Of a DNA stretch of 45,733 nt, positions 34,028 through 41,631 are shown in pieces (positions within the stretch are counted from its first letter, which is position 1; every line of letters begins with the position of its first letter). The translations under genes were made by a program, and so were the position numbers. Under the pieces are notes generated by a model. The model was not told the origin of the DNA, did not search any database, and saw only the letters and a list, made by a program, of their open reading frames with translations. Source of the stretch: Bacteroidota bacterium (GTDB lineage Bacteria; Bacteroidota; Bacteroidia; NS11-12g; UBA955); assembly GCA_005798825.1 (NCBI GenBank), contig SYIL01000019.1, positions 1 to 45,733 of the forward strand, read 5' to 3'.

Positions 34028-34930
34028 ATGAAACTTAGACAACGGACTGTATTTCGAAGCCTTTTAAGAGTATGGGTATGCTCCCTTTTTTTTGTATGCC
34101 AATCTTGTGAACGAATTAACAAAGAAAAGAATGAGAATATCGAAGTTGCTGTTCAGCTTGCTGTCTTGCAGTCTGAACTTATGTCGGTGATAGAATGCGT
34201 GGATGAGATAGCAGACCAGAGCAATGGAAATGGTATCTCTAGTCGAGTAAACACTTCCTTTTTGGGAAAGAACGGACTGGTCGAACTCATAGATTCAAGT
34301 TACCAAGACGGCGATGGAATTGAGTTTTTTATTTCTTTTGGCGATCCCGATCGCCCTTTTTCCCTATCCCAAAAAAGTATGGACGGGAAATACAGGTCAG
34401 GAAAAATATGGGTAAAGATTGTAACACATTACCAAGAAAACACTTCCGTTACTGAAGTTAAAATCGACAAGGGAATGCGATATTCTGTTGGAACCACCAA
34501 CAATAATCCTAGAGAATTTGTATTGTCAATGACCCTCGTTCGGGTCATCAAGCAAAAATTCGATATCAAGGGTATTCAATTGTCTCAAATTGGCATTTCG
34601 AATCCTCTAGAATTGTCAGGCCAATGTGCATTGGAAAAGGTAGTGGGAATTTCAAGCCCTGGCATTCTTGGAGATCATTACCTTTTTAATGGAAAGGGGT
34701 TGGCTTTGGAAGCAGATGGCCATGATTTATCATGGTCTATTGCTTTGCCTTTAGTAAAAAAATTGGAGCCAGGATGCGCGATGGCTAGTGTGAAAGGGGT
34801 TATAGACCTCAACGATGACAAAGAAAATAAACGCATTAATATAGATTACGATCCTTTTGAAAATGAAGCATGTGATCGGATCGTAAGGGCAACAATTGCA
34901 GGCAAAATTATAGATTTTGAAATAGAGTAG
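34028..34930 (+). CDS. Predicted lipoprotein, unknown function
   Basis: The 300-residue protein begins with a basic segment and a hydrophobic stretch ending in FFVCQSC, with Cys27 as the likely lipidated residue, so it is a probable lipoprotein. A short helical linker (about residues 30-70) is followed by a mainly beta region with no recognised motif; two further Cys pairs (for example SGQCALEKV and EPGCAMASV) are spaced along the C-terminal half and could form disulfides. It lies 73 nt after the aminotransferase with a possible own promoter. I know no family for it. Confidence 0.7.
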   Translation: MKLRQRTVFRSLLRVWVCSLFFVCQSCERINKEKNENIEVAVQLAVLQSELMSVIECVDEIADQSNGNGISSRVNTSFLGKNGLVELIDSSYQDGDGIEFFISFGDPDRPFSLSQKSMDGKYRSGKIWVKIVTHYQENTSVTEVKIDKGMRYSVGTTNNNPREFVLSMTLVRVIKQKFDIKGIQLSQIGISNPLELSGQCALEKVVGISSPGILGDHYLFNGKGLALEADGHDLSWSIALPLVKKLEPGCAMASVKGVIDLNDDKENKRINIDYDPFENEACDRIVRATIAGKIIDFEIE

Positions 34931-35062
34931 CCGCTGATTTGCCGAGTTTGTTGTTTACCGCCTACGTATTTAAAACCAAGTTTACCGAACACGATGCTTA
35001 CGGCTGGATTTTGTCATTATAAAAAGCGCCATAATGTTGGTTATTATCCGTAGATTTTTCAT

Positions 35063-35500
35063 TCATTCGATATGGATAGGCGGACTTTGGATTCTATTTT
35101 TTCCATCAATTCGCCGAAACCAGGCGTGTTGAATGCCATTGGTAATCCACATCCATTCACTGTCTAATTTACTGTTATATGTGGCTGCCTGAAGCAGTAC
35201 ATTTTGGGTTAAGGTTTGCTCGGGAGCCTTACATTCAATCAATATTTTGGGTTTTGCGTCGGTCCCAAATGCAACAATATCAAAGCGTTTGCGCAATCCA
35301 AATGGAAATATGGCTCTCTCAACAGCGATTCGGCCCAATGGCCATCGATATTGATGGAATAATTGGGCAATACAATGTTGTCTAACCCATTCTTCGGGAG
35401 TTAGGGGGATAAATTTTTTTCTTACTGGATCAAAAATGACTTTTTTTTGCTCTTGTTCTTCAATAGTAAACTCATAAGAAGGGAAATTTAACTCTTGCAC
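35063..35500 (-). CDS. Stand-alone HsdR N-terminal-like PD-(D/E)XK protein
   Basis: The 145-residue protein resembles the type I restriction enzyme R protein N-terminal domain (HSDR_N_2). The motifs KKVIFDPVRKKFIPLTPEEWVRQH, ERAIFPFGLRKRFDIVAF and KILIECKAPEQTL hold the PD-(D/E)XK residues Asp and Glu-x-Lys. No helicase part, modification or specificity subunit is near, so it is not a restriction system here. An in-frame TTG at 35542 would overlap the divergent holA; I take the GTG at 35500 because the product then begins QELNFPSYEF, like its relatives. Such small proteins are conserved next to holA in Bacteroidota and may act in DNA repair or RNA metabolism; the function is unproven. Confidence 0.8.
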   Translation of the reverse strand: MQELNFPSYEFTIEEQEQKKVIFDPVRKKFIPLTPEEWVRQHCIAQLFHQYRWPLGRIAVERAIFPFGLRKRFDIVAFGTDAKPKILIECKAPEQTLTQNVLLQAATYNSKLDSEWMWITNGIQHAWFRRIDGKNRIQSPPIHIE

Positions 35501-35520
35501 CGCGGTAAAAATACTAATCC

Positions 35521-36552
35521 ATGGCCAAATTGAGCGATACAATAGCGAATTATTTACTGATAAAACAGAAAATTCGGGACAAGCAATTTTCGCCTATCTA
35601 TTTTTTGCATGGAGAGGAAGTTTTTTTTATTGATTCTTTGTTAGATCAGCTCGAGAATTCGGTTTTAAATGAATCCGAGCGAAGCTTTAACCAGTCCATC
35701 AAATATGGAAAAGAATTAAAAATTCATGAATTGATTGCCATGGCGAGACGTTACCCAATGATGAGTCAGTACCAGTTGATTGTGGTTAAAGACGCCCAAG
35801 ACATTAAAGACTTTGACAAATTATTACCCTATCTTGAAAATCCCTTGATTTCAACGATTTTGGTTTGTGCTTTCCGGGGGGCTAAGATGGACATGCGGAC
35901 TAAAATTGGAAAGCAACTTGATAAACATGTTTCTTATTATGCAGGAAAATTACGTGATTATCAGATAAAAGATTGGCTCCCTGAATATCTGAAGCAGCAG
36001 GGAAGAAGTATTGATGGTGCTGCCATTCAAATGCTTGTTGAATTGTTGGGCGCCGACTTGTCTTTAATTCACAATGAATTAAATAAGTTATTGATTAATG
36101 TAAAGGATGAGTTTATCCGAATTTCTCATGTTGAAGCCAATGTAGGATTTAACAGAGAGTACAATGTGTTCGAATTGCAATCGGCACTTGGTTATAAAAA
36201 TTTTAACAAGGCCATTCAAATTGCCCACCAAATGGGTGCCAGTGCAGAAAAGGGCGATTTGTTAAGAATCGTTACAAACTTGCACAATTACTTTGGTAAA
36301 ATTTTGCGTATTCAACAAATGGTAGGTAGTGGTAAAAATGAAATCGCAGTTGCACTGGGCGTTAGTCCATTTTTCGTTGAAGAATATATTGTTGCTGCCA
36401 ATCAATATTCTGAATCAGATATAGAGCGGGCTTTCAACCAAATTGCACTGCTTGATTTGCGTTTGAAAGGGGTACACAGAGGTTCAGCCTCAGATGGCGA
36501 AATTTTAGTAGATGTAATTGTTGGCATTTTACGTGATCCCAAGGGATTGTAA
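35521..36552 (+). CDS. holA: DNA polymerase III subunit delta
   Basis: The delta subunit of the clamp loader opens the beta sliding clamp. The 343-residue protein shows the family pattern: IYFLHGEEVFFIDSLLDQLE near the N-terminus, an AAA+-like but Walker-deficient core with PYLENPLISTILVCAF, then LRDYQIKDWLPEYLKQQGRSIDGAAIQMLVELLGADLSLIHNELNKLL, and the C-terminal collar domain with FELQSALGYKNFNKAIQIAHQM. The length matches other HolA proteins. It is divergent from the HsdR-N-like gene (20 nt between the preferred starts) and is followed by an A/T-rich hairpin with six T. Confidence 0.93.
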   Translation: MAKLSDTIANYLLIKQKIRDKQFSPIYFLHGEEVFFIDSLLDQLENSVLNESERSFNQSIKYGKELKIHELIAMARRYPMMSQYQLIVVKDAQDIKDFDKLLPYLENPLISTILVCAFRGAKMDMRTKIGKQLDKHVSYYAGKLRDYQIKDWLPEYLKQQGRSIDGAAIQMLVELLGADLSLIHNELNKLLINVKDEFIRISHVEANVGFNREYNVFELQSALGYKNFNKAIQIAHQMGASAEKGDLLRIVTNLHNYFGKILRIQQMVGSGKNEIAVALGVSPFFVEEYIVAANQYSESDIERAFNQIALLDLRLKGVHRGSASDGEILVDVIVGILRDPKGL

Positions 36553-36553
36553 A

Positions 36554-36582
36554 TAATATTTGTTAAAAAATATTAATTTTTT
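36554..36582 (+). terminator. Weak A/T-rich terminator after holA
   Basis: TAATATTT and AAATATTA (36554-36561 and 36568-36575) can form an 8-bp stem with a 6-nt loop followed by six T. All pairs are A-T, so stability is low. Confidence 0.4.
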
Positions 36583-36617
36583 ACGATATTTGATGACTAA
36601 ATTGTAAAAAACAAATA

Positions 36618-38555
36618 ATGAAAAAATCATTCTTGCTATCAATTACATTGCTCTCAGCTGTTTATTTATCTGCTCAACTAAGTTTATCTTCTGTTGCTGT
36701 CGATCAAGGTAAACCCCAAACAATTATAAATTCAAACATTGTTATTGACAAACCCGACAATGGTGGATTTGGTAGTTCTCATAAAACAAAAAAAATGATT
36801 TCTGCACGGGGGGCTAATTACAATAATTTCATTCGAATAGGCTCTACTTATTATGATTTGCAATCCAATGGGGCCATGCCGCATCGATTGGCAATACATC
36901 CCAACGATGGGATTTCTGCAGTTTGGACAACTTCTACTTCTGATGCCCAAGGTTTTCCAGGTCGTGGTTCGGGGTATAATTATCGCAATGCAGCCGCAAA
37001 ATGGAACCGATCAGACAGTACTCCGGTCGAAAATGTTCGGACAGGATGGGCCAATGTGGGTGTTTTGTCAGATGGCAGTGTATTTACCATAGGACATGAT
37101 GCAACCAATGGAGGTTTTTATATGACAAAAAGTAATTCAGCTACCTCAAGACCTTCATCCGTTAAAAGTATTTTGAAAGAAACTCCTTACAAACCCATTT
37201 GGGCGAGGACTGCCAATAATGGAGATGTAATTCATTTAATCTGCTCTTACACAGATTCGTCTTCTCCTGGTGAGTCACGGGCTCCCCTTAGAAAAGGTAT
37301 TTTTGCTCCCATGGTATACAGTCGTTCAAAAGATGGTGGTTCCACTTGGGACAAGCAACATGTAATGATGCCCAATTATGACAGTACGTTAACCAATAAC
37401 GGGGGGGCAGATCAATACAGCATTGACGTAAAGGGCAATACGGTTGCCATTGTGAATGGTGATTTGTTACAGGGTGTCATTGCGTGGAAAAGTATAGATG
37501 GTGGTAGCAATTGGCAGCGCATCATTGTAGACACTTTTAAGTATGCACCTTGGACTGGAAAAGTTCCAATGGTGGACACACCCTTCACCAATGACGGTAC
37601 AGTGGATGTGATCATTGACAACAATAATAAATTGCACGTTTTTTGGGGATTGAGTCGTGTCATAGATGAAGATACAACAGACCAAAGTTATAGCTTCTAT
37701 CCAGGAATTCAAGGAATTGTGCACTGGTCTGAAGCCACAAACAAAAAGACTTATATTGCCTCAGGAAGCCAATTTGACCGAGACGAAAATGGATTCAACA
37801 ACCTGGAGCAAGCAACCACTGCTGCACTGTCTGGGGGAAATGTCCCCTCAGGTTTGAGCACGGTAGCGCGTTTATCCAGTTCCTCTGCCATGCGTCAACC
37901 CTCATCTGCAATGGATGCCAACGGCAACTTGTATTGTATTTTTAGCGTACCCATTGAGCAGGACATCTCAGATTTGGGTGCCAATTTTCGTGATATTGGT
38001 TTGGTGTTCTCAACCGATGGGGGTGTTACTTGGAGCCTGCCACAAAATATAACCCAGGTATTGGGCAAGGAAGACGATTTTGCCTCAACTTGCCGGGTGG
38101 CCAACGGGTTTTTACATGTGTTATGGCAGCAGGACGAAATTGCAGGAACAAATCTTCAGAACAATTCCGCTTCATTTGGCAACCACCCTGTTGTGTTAAA
38201 TTTGATCAATTACCAAGCCATACCAGTTTCTGAAATTTTAAAAGGTAGCATTGGAATGTTGTGGGGGGTTGGCGTAGATGAGCCCAATACAGGAAAAGTC
38301 ATGGTTGTCAATCAAAATTACCCCAATCCTTTTTCCAATAATACCACTGTTTTGATATACTTAACCAAACCTGGAGATATAAATCTTGAAGTTCGCAATG
38401 CATTGGGAGCATTGGTTAAAACTCAAAATTATTCCAATTTATATGTTGGCAACCATGAACTTGAAATCAATGCTGATGGTTTATCTTCGGGCGTTTATAC
38501 CTATACCTTGATTGCGGGCGCCAGTAGCGTGAGCAAAACCATGATGGTTAAATAA
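36618..38555 (+). CDS. Secreted sialidase-like (BNR repeat) protein with T9SS sorting domain
   Basis: The 645-residue precursor has a signal peptide (MKKSFLLSITLLSAVYLSAQ) and a repeated beta-propeller-type pattern. Three BNR Asp-box motifs are visible: SKDGGSTWDKQ, SIDGGSNWQRI and STDGGVTWSLP. The C-terminus is a T9SS type A sorting domain: NQNYPNPFSNNTTVLIYL, INLEVRNALGALV, GLSSGVYTYTL and the final SKTMMVK. The fold suggests a six-bladed propeller as in sialidases, but the catalytic Arg triad and Glu/Tyr of true sialidases cannot be traced, so I call it sialidase-like only. It should be secreted to the cell surface through T9SS. Confidence 0.85.
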   Translation: MKKSFLLSITLLSAVYLSAQLSLSSVAVDQGKPQTIINSNIVIDKPDNGGFGSSHKTKKMISARGANYNNFIRIGSTYYDLQSNGAMPHRLAIHPNDGISAVWTTSTSDAQGFPGRGSGYNYRNAAAKWNRSDSTPVENVRTGWANVGVLSDGSVFTIGHDATNGGFYMTKSNSATSRPSSVKSILKETPYKPIWARTANNGDVIHLICSYTDSSSPGESRAPLRKGIFAPMVYSRSKDGGSTWDKQHVMMPNYDSTLTNNGGADQYSIDVKGNTVAIVNGDLLQGVIAWKSIDGGSNWQRIIVDTFKYAPWTGKVPMVDTPFTNDGTVDVIIDNNNKLHVFWGLSRVIDEDTTDQSYSFYPGIQGIVHWSEATNKKTYIASGSQFDRDENGFNNLEQATTAALSGGNVPSGLSTVARLSSSSAMRQPSSAMDANGNLYCIFSVPIEQDISDLGANFRDIGLVFSTDGGVTWSLPQNITQVLGKEDDFASTCRVANGFLHVLWQQDEIAGTNLQNNSASFGNHPVVLNLINYQAIPVSEILKGSIGMLWGVGVDEPNTGKVMVVNQNYPNPFSNNTTVLIYLTKPGDINLEVRNALGALVKTQNYSNLYVGNHELEINADGLSSGVYTYTLIAGASSVSKTMMVK

Positions 38556-38596
38556 TAAACTACAAATTTTTTGTTTCCAAAATTGTTTGGAATTTA

Positions 38597-38625
38597 GGGG
38601 TCCGCAAACATTGTGGACCCCTTTT
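38597..38625 (+). terminator. Intrinsic terminator after the sialidase-like gene
   Basis: An 11-bp stem GGGGTCCGCAA/TTGTGGACCCC (one G-U pair) with an ACA loop is followed by TTTT. The next promoter box begins 5 nt downstream of it. Confidence 0.8.
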
Positions 38626-38629
38626 CGTT

Positions 38630-38637
38630 TATTTTTG
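38630..38637 (+). promoter_or_regulatory. -7 promoter box of the small membrane protein/PstS-like operon
   Basis: TATTTTTG matches TAnnTTTG exactly, ends 4 nt before the ATG at 38642, and starts 5 nt after the preceding terminator T-run. Confidence 0.45.
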
Positions 38638-38641
38638 TGCG

Positions 38642-38842
38642 ATGTTCAAAACAAACCATTGGTATCATTGGATTTCTGCACTAACCTTTTGGTTATTTGG
38701 TCTTGTTTTTTATTTCCAAAAAGACATGGATGTATGGGGTTATGGCCGATGGCCAATAGTTTTATTTATGTTTCTTTGGGGCTTATTCCGCGCACTTAAC
38801 GGGTATTTGATTTGGAAAAAAATACACAATGGTAAAAACTAA
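38642..38842 (+). CDS. Small two-helix membrane protein
   Basis: The 66-residue protein has two membrane helices (about residues 9-25, WISALTFWLFGLVFYF, and 37-52, RWPIVLFMFLWGLFRAL) and a basic C-terminal end. It overlaps the PstS-like gene by 14 nt, so translation of the two is coupled. Small two-helix proteins in this position are seen beside TonB/ExbB-type gene clusters in some Bacteroidota, but I recognise no defined family. Confidence 0.65.
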   Translation: MFKTNHWYHWISALTFWLFGLVFYFQKDMDVWGYGRWPIVLFMFLWGLFRALNGYLIWKKIHNGKN

Positions 38843-39767
38843 ATTAATTGTAGGGTTTATATTTTTCATTTCGCTATATGTTTGTGCTTGCCTCGACTTA
38901 GAACATAAAGGTCAGGGAAATGATATCCCCACAAAGGGAGAATTGTCAATCGCATTTGATATCAATGATAGTTTGATGTTTGTTCAACTGATCGATCGAT
39001 TCCAGGAATTGTATCCTCAAACCCATATTTCCGCTGTGTTTATGCGTCCTTATCAAATACTCGCGGCTGTCAGAGACAAAAAGTTAGCGGCGATGTTTTT
39101 CAATTATCAATATGACACACAAACAATCAAGGAATTGGAATCCAGAAATATTAAAGTGCGTTTTCATGCCTTGGCCGAGACGTCGACTGCATTTATCGTC
39201 CACAAGAGAAATCCCAATAACCGAATTTCCAGTGATACTCTTTCTCGTATTTTACAAGGAGAAGAGATTGGATGGAAAGGTCTATCAATTCCACTGGAAT
39301 GTGTTTTTTTGAAAAATGATTTGGTCTTTAATAATTTTACTGATTGGATGCGAAAACGAGTCAAATCAAGCTCAAAAGTGCCGCATATAAAACGGGTGAT
39401 ACAATGCGATAATGTCGGGGCAGTTTTTGCCTATGTTCAGTCTCATCCTGGCGCCTTGGGTTTTGTAGGATTGAATTGGATTGCAGACCGAGGAGATACT
39501 TTGGCAAAACACCTCAGACAATCTGTAAAAGTATTGGCAGTTGAAAATGAGAACACCCATGAATTTCATTTGCCTTATCAATCTCAAGTAAGTGCCAAAC
39601 AGTATCCATTTGTTGCCCCTGTGATTGGCTATGATTTGCAAGGATACAATGGTTTGGCCGCAGGATTTTTGTCTTTTTGTTGCGATCAAGGGGGTCAAAT
39701 CATTGTAAAAAAATGTGGTCTCTCACCCTTTTCGCCTCCAGCAAGAACCATCTTGTTGGAAAATTAA
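38829..39767 (+). CDS. PstS-like substrate-binding lipoprotein
   Basis: The 312-residue protein has a lipoprotein signal ending VCAC (Cys21) and a substrate-binding fold similar to the phosphate-binding protein PstS. Indicators are GELSIAFDINDSLMFVQLIDRFQELYP at the N-terminus, ETSTAFIVHKRNPNNRISSDTLSRILQGE in the hinge region, VQSHPGALGFVGLNWI and GLAAGFLSFCCDQGGQIIVKKCGLSPF near the end. No PstABC or PhoU is encoded next to it. In Bacteroidota such proteins often lie near ExbB/ExbD/TonB and TPR genes; here a TPR gene follows after 68 nt. A sensing or scavenging role is plausible, not shown. Confidence 0.78.
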   Translation: MVKTKLIVGFIFFISLYVCACLDLEHKGQGNDIPTKGELSIAFDINDSLMFVQLIDRFQELYPQTHISAVFMRPYQILAAVRDKKLAAMFFNYQYDTQTIKELESRNIKVRFHALAETSTAFIVHKRNPNNRISSDTLSRILQGEEIGWKGLSIPLECVFLKNDLVFNNFTDWMRKRVKSSSKVPHIKRVIQCDNVGAVFAYVQSHPGALGFVGLNWIADRGDTLAKHLRQSVKVLAVENENTHEFHLPYQSQVSAKQYPFVAPVIGYDLQGYNGLAAGFLSFCCDQGGQIIVKKCGLSPFSPPARTILLEN

Positions 39768-39835
39768 TCGAAGAATTGGAATATTTTTTGATAAAATGAA
39801 TACAACTGTAACATTTACATAGTTTTTTTGCATAA

Positions 39836-41578
39836 ATGAAAAAAATCTTCTTTTGTACTATTTTCAGTTTCTTTTGTAATGTAACAGATGTTTCATCTCA
39901 ATCTTTGTCTGATGGGCTAAGGTATACCCGAAATGAAGAATATGAAAATGCAGAGAAAGTATTTTTAGATTTGATACTCAAGAAACCCAAATTCGGAGAT
40001 TATTATTATTATGCCGGATTGAATTATCTCGCAAAAGGAGACTCGCTAAAAGCGGTTCAAATGTTCAATGATGGCTTGTCCAAAGCGCCGAATTCTGCAA
40101 TTAATTTGGTGGGCAAGGGTCACTTAGAACTCCGAAGACACAATGTTCAAGGTGCAGAAACTTTTTTTATTCTTGCGGCTGCGACAAAAAAGAAACTTAG
40201 ACCTCAAATCAATAAGGAAATTGCGAGGGCGTATTTGCTCGTTGAATTTGGAACGAGCACCCAATTAAAGGCCTATGCTTTCCGTGCAATGGACTATATT
40301 AAGTTAAGTACCAATGATTTTGAATCTAAAATATTGTTGGGTGATGCGATGGTAATTTCGAATCCTACAAATTCTTCTGAAGCAATTCAACAATATATAG
40401 TTGCAAGCTATGATGGACCCTATGATCCGAGGCCTCTTATTCGTCAAGCAAAAGTATATTCCCGTGCTATCGCTTATAGTTTGGCTATCTCTAAATTAGA
40501 CGAGGCCTTGTCTATTGATGTGAATTTTGCTCCGGCATATCGTCAGAAAGCAGAGGTGTTTTCATTGATGAAGGAACGAGATTCGGCGGTGTTTTATTAC
40601 CAAGAATACCTGCGAAGAAATAACAATCTCAGCGCGCGCAAATTTTTTGTTCAATCGCTTTACCTGAATGGTGATTTTGATCGCTGTATTATTGAGGGTA
40701 ATAAATTGCTTTCCGAAAAGCAAATTCCCAATATTTATGGTGTAATAGCATACGCAATTGCAGAAAAAAACATGGCAAACAAATCGCTCGTTGATTCTGC
40801 GCTTCAATATTATTTCTCAAATTATGAAGCACTTTATGTTCAAGCACAGGGTAGGGAATTATTGGGTTCTGAAAATTATATCAAGGCCATATTAATGTTT
40901 AAATCAGGCATTGCTTCTGGCAATGACACCCTGATATCAATGATGTCTTTAGGAAGTTTTGGATTGCTTCGCCCAGTGCTAGAAGATACCTTGCGTGTTG
41001 ATATAAAGTTGTATCAAAGAGTACAAGACATGTATTTCAATGCCAAAAGCTATCAGCAAGCTTATGGTGTTCTTGAGTTAAAACGCAAAAAACAATTGGG
41101 AATATTAAATTCCCGTGATTTATACTTTGAGGGGCGGTGTTTGGCGGCCATGAATATGAATCCTGAAGCATTAAAAATTTACAGTGAAATCATTGCAAAT
41201 GATTCAAACTATAAATCGGGATATTATTTAATTGCGACTACCTGGAATGCCATCGATCCCACAGATTCTTCCGGAAATGTGAGCCGCGCATTTGAACGTT
41301 GGATTGGCAAGTTAGATTCCCTCGAACAGCGAAAGTTTGCCATAGATATCGAAAACGCTTACCGCAACATGGCCTATTTTGCCCAGAAGAAAAAAGATTA
41401 CCAAAAAACCAGTTATTATTATGGAAAGGTATTGGAGATAAGCCCAACAGACCAAGCAACAATCGATATCAAGAAACGTTGGGACGATTATTTGTTAAAA
41501 GTAAAAGCGAGGGAAGACAAAGCCAAAAATAAAACAGGAGAAAAAAGTTCTGTTTCAAACGAGGTGCTGCACCTCTAA
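39836..41578 (+). CDS. TPR-repeat periplasmic protein
   Basis: The 580-residue protein has a signal peptide (MKKIFFCTIFSFFCNVTDVSSQ) and a long series of tetratricopeptide-like helical pairs. Clear examples are EEYENAEKVFLDLILKKPK, YYAGLNYLAKGDSLKAVQMFNDGLSKAP, ALSIDVNFAPAYRQKAEVFSL and KKDYQKTSYYYGKVLEISPTD. The C-terminal tail is Lys-rich. The layout is that of Bacteroidota periplasmic TPR scaffolds located near TonB-system genes. No enzymatic domain is seen. The gene follows the PstS-like lipoprotein and ends before a strong hairpin. Confidence 0.85.
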   Translation: MKKIFFCTIFSFFCNVTDVSSQSLSDGLRYTRNEEYENAEKVFLDLILKKPKFGDYYYYAGLNYLAKGDSLKAVQMFNDGLSKAPNSAINLVGKGHLELRRHNVQGAETFFILAAATKKKLRPQINKEIARAYLLVEFGTSTQLKAYAFRAMDYIKLSTNDFESKILLGDAMVISNPTNSSEAIQQYIVASYDGPYDPRPLIRQAKVYSRAIAYSLAISKLDEALSIDVNFAPAYRQKAEVFSLMKERDSAVFYYQEYLRRNNNLSARKFFVQSLYLNGDFDRCIIEGNKLLSEKQIPNIYGVIAYAIAEKNMANKSLVDSALQYYFSNYEALYVQAQGRELLGSENYIKAILMFKSGIASGNDTLISMMSLGSFGLLRPVLEDTLRVDIKLYQRVQDMYFNAKSYQQAYGVLELKRKKQLGILNSRDLYFEGRCLAAMNMNPEALKIYSEIIANDSNYKSGYYLIATTWNAIDPTDSSGNVSRAFERWIGKLDSLEQRKFAIDIENAYRNMAYFAQKKKDYQKTSYYYGKVLEISPTDQATIDIKKRWDDYLLKVKAREDKAKNKTGEKSSVSNEVLHL

Positions 41579-41591
41579 AAATAACGTAACA

Positions 41592-41617
41592 CAAGACCTT
41601 TTCGGAAAAAGGTCTTG
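41592..41617 (+). promoter_or_regulatory. Strong hairpin between the TPR and S8 peptidase genes
   Basis: A perfect 11-bp inverted repeat CAAGACCTTTT/AAAAGGTCTTG with a CGGA loop begins 14 nt after the TPR stop and ends 14 nt before the peptidase ATG. No T-run follows on either strand, so it is not a standard intrinsic terminator; it could act on RNA stability, partial termination or translation of the downstream gene. Confidence 0.55.
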
Positions 41618-41631
41618 GAATCTAAGCGGAT

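Noticed and set aside
35063-35500. Restriction-modification or defence island around the HsdR-N-like gene
   Set aside because: No methyltransferase, specificity subunit, helicase motor, toxin or mobile-element gene is present within several kb; the neighbours are holA and a lipoprotein.
36618-38555. True sialidase assignment for the BNR-repeat protein
   Set aside because: Asp-box repeats are present, but the catalytic Arg triad and the Glu/Tyr nucleophile pair cannot be located, so only a propeller fold is claimed.
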